33,506 nt of DNA from the NCBI GenBank assembly GCA_900539525.1, contig UQCM01000030.1, positions 1 through 33,506 on the forward strand, given 5' to 3'. Under the pieces are notes generated by a model. It worked only from the letters and a program-made list of their open reading frames with translations. It searched no databases and had not been told where the DNA came from. Made by a program: the position numbers and the translations under genes. This DNA comes from an uncultured Blautia sp. Lineage in GTDB: Bacteria; Bacillota; Clostridia; Lachnospirales; Lachnospiraceae. Positions 8,330 through 14,787 of this stretch are shown in pieces (position 1 is the first letter of the stretch; every line of letters begins with the position of its first letter).

Positions 8330-9088
8330 ATGGCATTATTGGAAGTGAAAAACCTGGGAATCTCCTTTGGCGGACTTCGTGCAGTAGATAATTTCAATAT
8401 CCGTATTGAGAAAGGGCAGCTCTATGGTCTGATCGGACCGAACGGAGCCGGAAAGACCACGGTATTCAATCTGCTGACAGGCGTGTACAAACCGAATGAG
8501 GGAATCATTACACTGGACGGGAAGAATATCACGGGGAAGAGGACGATCGACATCAACAAAGAGGGAATCGCCCGTACCTTTCAGAATATCCGTCTTTTCA
8601 AGGATATGAGTGTGCTGGATAATGTTAAGGTGGGACTTCACAATAAGCACAGCTATTCTACCCTTGAAGGAATCCTGCGTCTGCCGAAATATCATAAAGT
8701 AGAAAAAGAGATGAACGAGCAGGCCATGGAGCTTCTGAAGGTATTTGATCTGGACGGACAGGCAGATTATCTGGCATCCAACCTTCCTTACGGTAAGCAG
8801 AGAAAGCTTGAGATCGCCAGAGCACTGGCGACCGAGCCGAAGCTCCTTCTTCTGGATGAACCGGCTGCCGGTATGAATCCGAACGAGACCCAGGAGTTAA
8901 TGGATACGATCCATTTTGTACGCGATAAATTCGAGATGACCATTCTGCTCATCGAGCATGATATGAAGCTGGTGTCCGGCATCTGTGAGAGACTGACTGT
9001 GCTGAATTTCGGCCAGGTACTGACAGAGGGAAAGACGAGTGACGTGTTAAATAATCCGCAGGTTATCACCGCATATCTCGGGGAATAG
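8330..9088 (+). CDS. livG: Branched-chain amino acid ABC transporter ATPase LivG
   Basis: The 252-residue cytoplasmic ATPase powers LivHM. It has a Walker A motif GPNGAGKTT, the LivG-type GIARTFQNIRLFKDMSVLDNV segment, a variant signature region LPYGKQRKLEIARAL in place of LSGGQ, Walker B LLLLDEPAAGMNP and the switch His in LLIEHDM. The loose signature is normal for LivG. ATG 8330 is preceded by AGGAGG; a GTG at 8324 overlaps the livM stop and is an alternative start. LivF follows after 12 nt. Confidence 0.94.
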   Translation: MALLEVKNLGISFGGLRAVDNFNIRIEKGQLYGLIGPNGAGKTTVFNLLTGVYKPNEGIITLDGKNITGKRTIDINKEGIARTFQNIRLFKDMSVLDNVKVGLHNKHSYSTLEGILRLPKYHKVEKEMNEQAMELLKVFDLDGQADYLASNLPYGKQRKLEIARALATEPKLLLLDEPAAGMNPNETQELMDTIHFVRDKFEMTILLIEHDMKLVSGICERLTVLNFGQVLTEGKTSDVLNNPQVITAYLGE

Positions 9089-9100
9089 GAGGAAGGACTT

Positions 9101-9811
9101 ATGGCAATGCTTGAAATTAAAAACCTGGAAGTATACTATGGTATGATCCAGGCAATTAAAGGAATTTCCTTCGAGGTAAAGGAAGGCGAGGTAATTGCCC
9201 TGATCGGGGCCAACGGTGCCGGAAAGACGACAACGCTCCATGCGGTTACCGGGTTGATTCCTGTCAAGAGCGGAGAAATTATTTTTGAAGGAAAAAATAT
9301 CACAAAGGTACCGGGACACAAGATCGTATCGATGGGAATGGCACACGTACCGGAGGGGCGAAGAGTATTTGCCCAGCTCAGTGTGTACCAGAACCTGAAG
9401 ATGGGTGCCTATACCAGAAAAGACAAGGAAGAGATCAAAAAGAATCTGGAAATGGTATACAGAAGATTTCCGCGTCTGGAGGAAAGAAAGAACCAGATGG
9501 CAGGAACCTTAAGCGGTGGTGAACAGCAGATGCTTGCCATGGGACGTGCACTGATGTCACAGCCGAAGATCATTCTGATGGATGAGCCGTCCATGGGACT
9601 TTCACCGATTTTCGTAAATGAGATTTTTGATATCATCAAAGAGGTAAGTGCTGCGGGAACCACAGTGCTGCTGGTAGAGCAGAATGCAAAGAAAGCACTT
9701 TCCATTGCAGACAGAGCCTATGTACTGGAAACAGGAAAGATCACGCTGCAGGGAGATGCAAAAGAGCTGATGAATGACGAATCTGTGAAGAAAGCATATC
9801 TTGGTGAGTAA
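9101..9811 (+). CDS. livF: Branched-chain amino acid ABC transporter ATPase LivF
   Basis: The 236-residue ATPase is the second nucleotide-binding subunit and forms a heterodimer with LivG. It shows Walker A GANGAGKTT, the LivF landmark MAHVPEGRRVFAQLSVYQNL, signature LSGGEQQMLAMGRAL, Walker B IILMDEPSMGLSP and LLVEQNAKKAL. It starts at ATG 9101 behind AGGAGGAAGG. The next gene begins 12 nt after its stop, so the operon continues. Confidence 0.95.
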   Translation: MAMLEIKNLEVYYGMIQAIKGISFEVKEGEVIALIGANGAGKTTTLHAVTGLIPVKSGEIIFEGKNITKVPGHKIVSMGMAHVPEGRRVFAQLSVYQNLKMGAYTRKDKEEIKKNLEMVYRRFPRLEERKNQMAGTLSGGEQQMLAMGRALMSQPKIILMDEPSMGLSPIFVNEIFDIIKEVSAAGTTVLLVEQNAKKALSIADRAYVLETGKITLQGDAKELMNDESVKKAYLGE

Positions 9812-9823
9812 GGGGGTTTTCAC

Positions 9824-10444
9824 ATGGAAAAGGTGATTATTACGATTGCCAGACAGTATGGAAGCGGTGGAAAGACGATCGGCCAGATGCTGGCAAAAGA
9901 CATGGGGATTCCAGTCTACAGCAGGGAAATATTGAGAATGGCATCGGATGACAGCGGAATCCGGGAGGAGCTGTTTAATCAGGCAGATGAGAGACTGAGA
10001 AACAATCCTCTGTTCGGAGCTTCAAAGAAAATCTATAAAGGCGGTCTGATCGCACCGTCAAGCGGGGATTTTGTATCGGATGAAAATCTGTTTAACTATC
10101 AGGCAAAGGTCATCAAGGATCTGGCCGAGAGAGGTTCCTGCGTCCTTGTGGGGCGCTGTGCGGACTTTGTGTTAAAGGACAGAGATGATGTGGTCAGTGT
10201 ATTTATTCATGCACCGAAGGACTACTGTATGGCGAGAGCGCTGGAGCGCAATGATATGTCAGAGAAGGAAATGGAGAAATTTATCGCAAAGACAGATAAG
10301 TATCGCGGTGATTTCTATCATTACTACACGGGAAATATCTGGAGTGATGCCAGAAACTATGACCTGTGTCTGAACAGCAGTAAGCTGGGATTTGAGAAAT
10401 GTGTGGAAGAGATCAAGAGTTATATTCAGGTGAGATTTCACTGA
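9824..10444 (+). CDS. Cytidylate kinase-like P-loop protein
   Basis: The 206-residue protein resembles the cytidylate-kinase-like family (often called AAA or Cmk-like). Residues 5-18 (ITIARQYGSGGKTI) carry a P-loop of GSGGKT form, and CVLVGRCADFVL and VFIHAPKDYC are the further landmarks of the family. These proteins are about the size of CMP kinase but lack a firm biochemical role. The gene starts 12 nt after livF with AAGGGGG as ribosome site, and a terminator follows, so it is the last gene of the liv operon. What a nucleotide or small-molecule kinase does with amino acid uptake is unknown. It is not assigned cmk because the CMP-binding part is not convincing. Confidence 0.75.
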   Translation: MEKVIITIARQYGSGGKTIGQMLAKDMGIPVYSREILRMASDDSGIREELFNQADERLRNNPLFGASKKIYKGGLIAPSSGDFVSDENLFNYQAKVIKDLAERGSCVLVGRCADFVLKDRDDVVSVFIHAPKDYCMARALERNDMSEKEMEKFIAKTDKYRGDFYHYYTGNIWSDARNYDLCLNSSKLGFEKCVEEIKSYIQVRFH

Positions 10445-10454
10445 TGAAAGGAAG

Positions 10455-10489
10455 ACTGCCGTGGGGGATCCTGCGGCAGTTTTACTTTT
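10455..10489 (+). terminator. Terminator of the liv operon
   Basis: ACTGCCG (10455-10461) and CGGCAGT (10474-10480) form a 7-bp stem followed by TTTACTTTT. Confidence 0.75.
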
Positions 10490-10518
10490 GCATAATTAAG
10501 GGAGACATGTCATAGGAT
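10490..10518 (+). promoter_or_regulatory. Possible sigma-E-type sporulation promoter of spoIID
   Basis: GCATAATT (10490-10497) and CATAGGAT (10511-10518) are 13 nt apart. The second matches the sigma-E -10 consensus CATACAAT at 6 of 8 positions. SpoIID is a mother-cell gene under sigma-E in Bacillus, so the class would fit; the match is only suggestive. Confidence 0.35.
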
Positions 10519-10566
10519 AGAAAAGGTATATTTGTGGAAAATGAGCAGACCGGGAGGCTGGTTTCT

Positions 10567-11469
10567 ATGCGGGAGAAGTTTCAGAAATTGGTAGCTGTTC
10601 TGGCGGTTGTTTTTGTTTTGCCTTATGTGATCGTGACATTGGGGGCCGGGGATGTGAAGGAGACGTATGCGCTGCAGCGGGCTTCGGAGAATTTTATTTC
10701 CGTTGATACAAAAAACGGTATCCGTGAGATTGCTTTTGAGGACTATGTCTGTGGTGTGGCGGCGCAGGATCTGATGGAGATCCCCGGTCTGGAGGCGATA
10801 AAGGCACAGATGGTCATTACCCGGACAAACCTTCAGAAGTTCCAGGAGGAGCATCCGGGAACGCTGCTTTCGGAGGAATATCTTACGCTGGACGAGATGG
10901 CGGATCGAGGGATTCTGGATACCATGCTGCAGGCGGTAGAAGAGACGGCAGGGCAGGTGCTGACACGGGATAACGTTCTGGTACAGGCACCTTTTCATGC
11001 GGTGAGCAGCGGATGGACACGTTCCGGTGAGGAGGCGGGACTGGGAGATCGGTATTCCTGGCTGATGGCGGTTGAGAGCCGTCTGGATGTGGAATCTGAA
11101 TGGTATCTGTCGGTAGAGCTGGTAGATCAGGAAAAAATCAGGGCGTGTATTGAAAAAGAATATCCGGGTATCCTGACCGGGGAGTCAGTGATGAGCCAGA
11201 TACGGATTCTGTCCAGGGACCAGAGTGACTATGTGACAAAGCTTTGCGTCGGTGAACAGGAAATTTCAGGTGAAAAATTCAGAAACCTTCTGGGACTTCA
11301 TTCCAGCTGTTTTTTTCTTGAGGAACAGGGGGAAGCTATACGGATTACGACAAAAGGCCTGGGACATGGCCTGGGCCTGAGTCAGTACGGTGCGGCGAGG
11401 ATGGCTGAGGCGGGGCAGGATTACCGGGAAATCCTTCAATATTATTTTGAAAAATGTATAATCTCATAG
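10567..11469 (+). CDS. spoIID: SpoIID/LytB-domain stage II sporulation protein
   Basis: SpoIID is a membrane-anchored lytic transglycosylase of the engulfment machinery in the mother cell. The 300-residue product has a membrane anchor at residues 7-26, then the SpoIID core: IREIAFEDYVCGVAAQDLMEIPG at 52-74, LEAIKAQMVITRTN, FHAVSSGWTRSGEEA and near the end GLGHGLGLSQYGAARMA. The region that is usually GVVAxEMP reads GVAAQDLMEIPG, so the catalytic Glu seems to be Asp68. ATG 10567 has GGGAGG nine nt upstream; GTG 10534, giving 311 residues, is an alternative. A spoIIQ-like gene follows, the same order as in Bacillus. Confidence 0.88.
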   Translation: MREKFQKLVAVLAVVFVLPYVIVTLGAGDVKETYALQRASENFISVDTKNGIREIAFEDYVCGVAAQDLMEIPGLEAIKAQMVITRTNLQKFQEEHPGTLLSEEYLTLDEMADRGILDTMLQAVEETAGQVLTRDNVLVQAPFHAVSSGWTRSGEEAGLGDRYSWLMAVESRLDVESEWYLSVELVDQEKIRACIEKEYPGILTGESVMSQIRILSRDQSDYVTKLCVGEQEISGEKFRNLLGLHSSCFFLEEQGEAIRITTKGLGHGLGLSQYGAARMAEAGQDYREILQYYFEKCIIS

Positions 11470-11483
11470 GGATTGGCAATGCT
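11456..11483 (+). promoter_or_regulatory. Possible sigma-F-type promoter of the spoIIQ-like gene
   Basis: GTATA (11456-11460) and GGCAATGCT (11475-11483) are 14 nt apart and resemble the sigma-F pattern GYWTA, about 15 nt, GGnnAnAnT with one mismatch. In Bacillus, spoIIQ is a forespore gene under sigma-F. The motif starts inside the end of spoIID. It is a hypothesis from pattern only. Confidence 0.35.
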
Positions 11484-11558
11484 ATGATTGAACACAGCTG
11501 ATGGAACTGTAGCAGACAGGATGGCTGTAGAAATCGATTATAGTACGAGGTGAAGATT

Positions 11559-12344
11559 ATGCAGAATAAGGAAAGAAAAAGATTCACAAGGAAACAGGGG
11601 GCTATGGTTGTTCTGAGCCTCTGTCTGGTAGGCGGCGCGGCGTTCACTACTTTTTACACGATGGACCGTGCAGAAAAAGCGAAGGAAGAACAGCAGCTGA
11701 TCGATCTGAATGAGGAGGCACCGGAGGAAGCAAAGAGAAATACGGAGACAGAGGCGGAGCGGGCAGCAAATGCGAATGATGCAAAGGCGGATCTTCCGCT
11801 GGCCAATGAAATGGATGTGGATCCGGCGAGCCTGGCAAAGAATGAGGAGACGGACGTAAGTGCAGATGCAGAGACAGAGGTTTCCGTAGACGCATCCTCT
11901 GCCAATATTCAGCCGACAGTAGCCTATGATGACAGCACACCGCTCACCTGGCCGGTGGCAGGTACGGTCCTTCTGGATTACAGTATGGATGCCACGGTAT
12001 ATTTTCCTACACTGGATCAGTATAAATACAACCCGGCTCTGATCATTGGTGCACAGACAGGCGGACAGGTAGTAGCGTCTGCAAAGGGTGTGGTGGAGTC
12101 CATTGATGTAAATGAGGAGACGGGAACGACTCTTACCCTGAATCTTGGAAACGACTATGAGCTGGTGTACGGACAGTTAAAGGAAGTGACAGCAGCCGTG
12201 GGCGATGTGGTGGAGCCGGGACAGCTTCTGGGATATGTAAGTGAGCCGACGAAATACTACTGCGAAGAGGGAAGCAATCTTTACTTCGGAATGAAAAAGA
12301 GCGGGGAACCGGTGGATCCGTTCCTGTATCTGGATTCGGAGTAA
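11559..12344 (+). CDS. spoIIQ: SpoIIQ-like protein with degenerate M23/LytM domain
   Basis: The 261-residue protein has a membrane anchor (residues 14-33), an acidic Glu/Ala-rich stalk (36-120) and a LytM/M23 fold (130-258). It directly follows spoIID, as spoIIQ does in Bacillus, where SpoIIQ links the forespore membrane to SpoIIIAH. The four residues that normally bind zinc are replaced: His by Asn158 and Asp by Ile162 in the first motif (NPALI), His by Gln206 in YGQL, and the HxH motif reads Asn240-Leu-Tyr242. It should therefore be a structural rather than enzymatic protein. ATG 11559 lies behind GAGGTG. The spoIIQ name rests on architecture and gene order, not on close sequence match. Confidence 0.8.
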   Translation: MQNKERKRFTRKQGAMVVLSLCLVGGAAFTTFYTMDRAEKAKEEQQLIDLNEEAPEEAKRNTETEAERAANANDAKADLPLANEMDVDPASLAKNEETDVSADAETEVSVDASSANIQPTVAYDDSTPLTWPVAGTVLLDYSMDATVYFPTLDQYKYNPALIIGAQTGGQVVASAKGVVESIDVNEETGTTLTLNLGNDYELVYGQLKEVTAAVGDVVEPGQLLGYVSEPTKYYCEEGSNLYFGMKKSGEPVDPFLYLDSE

Positions 12345-12653
12345 ACAGGATCAGGAAAAGAGCAGAACCGAAAGATCAGGTACGATGGGATAAGCACAAA
12401 ACAGGGAAAATAGAGTATACTGTTAGAGAAAAGGAAAATCCGCAATCGATTTTGCTCACAGATTGAAAGTAAGTCATACGGACATTCCTGGATAATATAC
12501 TTTTCGTAATGATTCAGTAGGTTTGCGTATTTACTGAACAGTACCTTTTCTATCGATTGCTTTAAAATAGATTTCGCTGCTGTAAAAGGATTGAAACTAT
12601 TATCTGATATGGCAGCGTCTACATAGACGGACAAAGAGGAACGGAGATGTCAT
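12345..12653. other. Gene-poor stretch, possible minus-strand gene remnant
   Basis: No plus-strand gene lies here. The stretch is more AT-rich than its surroundings. On the minus strand, about 12425-12634 reads as an open frame with a protein-like composition (PFTAAKSILKQSIEKVLFSK, then YANLLNHYEKYIIQECPYDL) before losing this character where the frame runs into the 3' end of the spoIIQ-like gene. It may be the decayed 5' part of a gene brought by a mobile element. I do not recognise the family. Confidence 0.35.
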
Positions 12654-12950
12654 ATGAATTATACCTATATTGTAAAATGCAGCGATGCATCTCTTTACAC
12701 AGGCTGGACCACAAATCTGGACAGGCGTATGGGGGAGCATAACAGCGGCAGAGGAGCAAAGTACACAAGAAGCAGAGTCCCTGTGGAGCTGGTGTATTAT
12801 GAGAGCTTCCTGACAAAGCAGGAGGCCATGCGGCGGGAGTGGGAGATCAAGCAGCTTTCCAGAAAGGAGAAGCTTCAGCTGATCGAGACAGACAGGATGG
12901 TAACAGGCGGCAGACAACAGACCTGCCCGGTTAAAGAAAACCCCTCTTAG
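12654..12950 (+). CDS. GIY-YIG domain protein (UPF0213-type)
   Basis: The 98-residue protein is a single-domain GIY-YIG protein of the YhbQ/UPF0213 type. YTYIVKCSDASLYTGWT at residues 3-19 is the GIY-YIG core, followed by LDRRMGEHNSGRGAKYTRSR with the catalytic-type Arg and His, and EAMRREWEIKQLSRKEK holding the conserved Glu. Family members are small stand-alone nuclease-like proteins with an uncertain role in DNA repair or recombination. Its last codons overlap the 5' arm of a terminator. Confidence 0.88.
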   Translation: MNYTYIVKCSDASLYTGWTTNLDRRMGEHNSGRGAKYTRSRVPVELVYYESFLTKQEAMRREWEIKQLSRKEKLQLIETDRMVTGGRQQTCPVKENPS

Positions 12951-12976
12951 GAAATATAGATTCCACAGAGGGGTTT
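12938..12976. terminator. Bidirectional terminator between the GIY-YIG gene and queT
   Basis: AAACCCCTCT (12938-12947) and AGAGGGGTTT (12967-12976) form a 10-bp stem with a 19-nt loop. It serves the plus-strand gene, whose stop codon lies just inside it, and can serve queT, which ends at 12990 on the other strand. Confidence 0.7.
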
Positions 12977-12989
12977 GTATGTGATAAGG

Positions 12990-13499
12990 TTAAATGCTTT
13001 GCTGATCCGGTGACGATGCTTTTTTAAATATTACATTTCGATATTTGTCAAGTGCGGACAGTATGATCAGTCCGAGCACACCGCAGGAAACGATCTCACC
13101 GATTCCCACCGTCAGCATCATGAACGGAATCGGAAGATTGATCCCATATCCGTAATACAGCACAAAGGGAACGATTACGGTATTTGCGGCAATCGGGGGA
13201 AGCGGAACCAGAAATTTGTGATTTCGCAGAGCATAGGATCCCAGAGCACCGATCAGAGTCGCGATACTTCCGCATACGATGTCAATGGGGATGGCGCCCC
13301 CGAGGAAGTTTCCGATGATACATCCGATAAACAGTCCCGGAACAGCTGCCGGCGTAAAGAACGGAAGGATCGTCAGCGCCTCCGCAAACCGCACCTGCAC
13401 CTCGCCGAAGCTTAATGGGGCAAACATCACGGTCAGTACGACATAGATGGCTGCAATCACAGCCGCCTGCACAATAAACAACACCTTTTTGTCTCTCAT
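12990..13499 (-). CDS. queT: QueT-family transporter (ECF S-component for a queuosine precursor)
   Basis: The 169-residue, all-hydrophobic protein has about five membrane segments and matches the QueT family, the substrate-binding S-component of an energy-coupling-factor transporter for preQ1 or a related queuosine precursor. Landmarks are the N-terminal IVQAAVIAAIYVVLTVMFAPLSFGEVQVRFAEALTILPFF and GLFIGCIIGNFLGGAIPIDIVCGSIATLIGA. The ATG at 13499 is preceded by AAAGGAG at 13516-13510; a TTG at 13505 is in frame but poorly placed. The shared EcfA/EcfT module is not in the window. A probable preQ1 riboswitch covers its ribosome site. Confidence 0.92.
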   Translation of the reverse strand: MRDKKVLFIVQAAVIAAIYVVLTVMFAPLSFGEVQVRFAEALTILPFFTPAAVPGLFIGCIIGNFLGGAIPIDIVCGSIATLIGALGSYALRNHKFLVPLPPIAANTVIVPFVLYYGYGINLPIPFMMLTVGIGEIVSCGVLGLIILSALDKYRNVIFKKASSPDQQSI

Positions 13500-13509
13500 A
13501 TTCAATTCT

Positions 13510-13552
13510 CTCCTTTAGTTTTGTTTTACGAGTGGAAGGTCTCGAACACTCG
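13510..13552 (-). ncRNA. preQ1-I-type riboswitch of queT
   Basis: On the minus strand, CGAGTG (13552-13547) and CACTCG (13534-13529) form a hairpin with the loop TTCGAGACCTTC, followed by the A-rich tail TAAAACAAAACTAAAGGAG. This hairpin plus A-rich tail ending in the ribosome site is the layout of the small preQ1-I aptamer, and queT is a classic target. The loop can pair with the tail (CCTT with AAGG), hiding the Shine-Dalgarno when ligand is bound, so control is probably translational. I did not align it to the family model, and the exact pseudoknot pairing is uncertain. Confidence 0.6.
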
Positions 13553-13578
13553 ATTCATTTAACGCCGGGAATCGGCGG

Positions 13579-13613
13579 CAAGCCCGGTAAGACCTTATTT
13601 TTGCGGGCTTTGC
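13579..13613 (-). other. Hairpin upstream of the preQ1 aptamer with a complementary loop
   Basis: GCAAAGCCCG and CGGGCTTGC on the minus strand pair into a stem with one bulge. Its 16-nt loop contains AAGGTCT (13596-13590), perfectly complementary to AGACCTT in the aptamer loop (13542-13536). A second small hairpin, CGCCG with CGGCG, sits between them (about 13562-13576). Confidence 0.65.
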
Positions 13614-13623
13614 GACGTCTCTG

Positions 13624-13652
13624 AGTATAGCACAGGAGAAGGGGAAAAGCAA
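13624..13652 (-). promoter_or_regulatory. Sigma-A promoter of queT
   Basis: On the minus strand, TTGCTT (13652-13647) and TATACT (13629-13624) are 17 nt apart. The leader would be about 117 nt, enough to hold the upstream hairpins and the aptamer. Confidence 0.7.
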
Positions 13653-13726
13653 GCGAAGTACCAAATTGGCAAAAAGAATTAAACGCATCCTGCTGCCAAT
13701 ATAGCTATCTGACAGCAGGACAAGAC

Positions 13727-14269
13727 TTAAATATTCAGTTGGCTGAAATCAATGAACAGATCCGGATATATCCCGGCCTTGATGGAATCACTGAAAGAAT
13801 AGTCGCCGGTGTCTTCAGACTCAAAGTTATATACAAGAATTCTGTTTTTATCCGGATCTACAATCCAGTATTCCCGGACTCCTGCAGAGCGATATTTGAA
13901 CAGTTTTATAAAATAATCCATTCGCCTGCTGCCAGATGATACAATTTCAACGATCCAGTCCGGCGCGCCCGTGCAACCTTTGTCTGTGAGCTTGTTTTTG
14001 TCGCATATGACGCTTATATCAGGCTCAACAATATTTTTTCTGTCTGCAAACAGCTTCACGGCAAATGGGGCAGGATAGACTTCACAAGAGCCGCCGTTTG
14101 CCTTGATGTAAGCGTAAATTGCGGCGAACAGATCTCCCAGTATCCGCTGGTGTATTCGGCTGGGTGCAGCCTGGTAGTAGATCTGTCCGTCAATCAGTTC
14201 AGCTCTGACATCCTCCGGGAGGTTGTAATAATCATCTTCTGTGTAGGGTCTTTCTTGTGGTAGTGGCAT
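13727..14269 (-). CDS. Uma2-family endonuclease-like protein (DUF820)
   Basis: The 180-residue protein has the PD-(D/E)XK-type layout of the Uma2 family: PEDVRAELIDGQIYYQAAPSRIHQ at residues 18-41, FADRKNIVEPDISVICDK with the catalytic-type Asp, DWIVEIVSSGSRRMDYFIKLFKYRSAGVREYWIVDP with the conserved Glu and Lys, and YPDLFIDFSQL at the end. Uma2 proteins are common in cyanobacteria and found in many Clostridia, often as scattered stand-alone genes, and their role is not known. It starts at ATG 14269 with GAAAGGAAG ahead. GGTAATAC occurs twice around its leader (near 14270 and 14291). Confidence 0.9.
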   Translation of the reverse strand: MPLPQERPYTEDDYYNLPEDVRAELIDGQIYYQAAPSRIHQRILGDLFAAIYAYIKANGGSCEVYPAPFAVKLFADRKNIVEPDISVICDKNKLTDKGCTGAPDWIVEIVSSGSRRMDYFIKLFKYRSAGVREYWIVDPDKNRILVYNFESEDTGDYSFSDSIKAGIYPDLFIDFSQLNI

Positions 14270-14462
14270 GGTAATACTTCCTTTCTATGGGGTAATACAT
14301 GGTTCTGGTGGAAAAGATTACGATTCGCGGGCCATGGTTTCATGAACAGAACGAACGCCCCGATTCTGTGGCGTCGACTTCACCCAAATTCAGGAGTCCG
14401 GAACGGCCGGCGAAAATGCCGACACGTTTTCTATTATGCCTTAGTTGTACCATATAATTCTA

Positions 14463-14540
14463 TTGATGTAAATATAAAACACACACAAATATATTGGTGC
14501 AAATATACACAATATGTCAATAGACTAATGGTGTAAATAG
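14463..14540 (+). repeat. Three spaced TTGRTGTAAATA-like direct repeats
   Basis: TTGATGTAAATATA (14463-14476), TTGGTGCAAATATA (14494-14507) and ATGGTGTAAATAG (14528-14540) lie 31 and 34 nt apart, about three turns of the helix. Spaced direct repeats of this kind can be protein-binding sites. They sit between the divergent Uma2 and ATPase genes. Confidence 0.5.
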
Positions 14541-14710
14541 ATGGTAATAAAGACAGTCAAAGAAGCAACAGCCAGACGGACAGAATGTGACAACAATCGG
14601 AAAGCAGGCATTCTACAGGTGCTCCAGTGCAGACACAGGGATTTTCAGATTACGATTCTGGACAATTGTATGCAAATGAGATATGATGATGCCAAGGGAC
14701 AAATGGACAT

Positions 14711-14746
14711 AAAAATCCGAAGGCATCAGTGGGTCAAAAGATCATG
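14711..14746 (+). repeat. Dispersed 36-nt repeat, copy 2
   Basis: It matches 41-76 at 31 of 36 positions and ends 41 nt before the ATG of the ATPase gene. In this copy GGCATCA (14722-14728) can pair with TGATGCC (14687-14693), so the two copies use different partners to form a hairpin. Confidence 0.6.
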
Positions 14747-14787
14747 AAAATATCTGAAACCGGCTAAAGGAAAGGAGGCTTTATTAT

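Larger units (their letters stand above)
14270..14787. other. 518-nt gene-free region with iteron-like and dispersed repeats
   Basis: No convincing gene is seen. The left part (to about 14440) is GC-rich; from 14440 to 14545 it turns AT-rich and holds three copies of a TTGGTGTAAATA-like motif. The right part holds copy 2 of the dispersed 36-nt repeat just ahead of the next gene. Small open frames here (up to 68 codons) lack ribosome sites and protein-like composition. Confidence 0.6.

Noticed and set aside
14541..14747. 68-codon frame ahead of the ABC-class ATPase
   Set aside because: It runs into the dispersed repeat, which by itself encodes the KIRRHQWVKRS end; there is no ribosome site.
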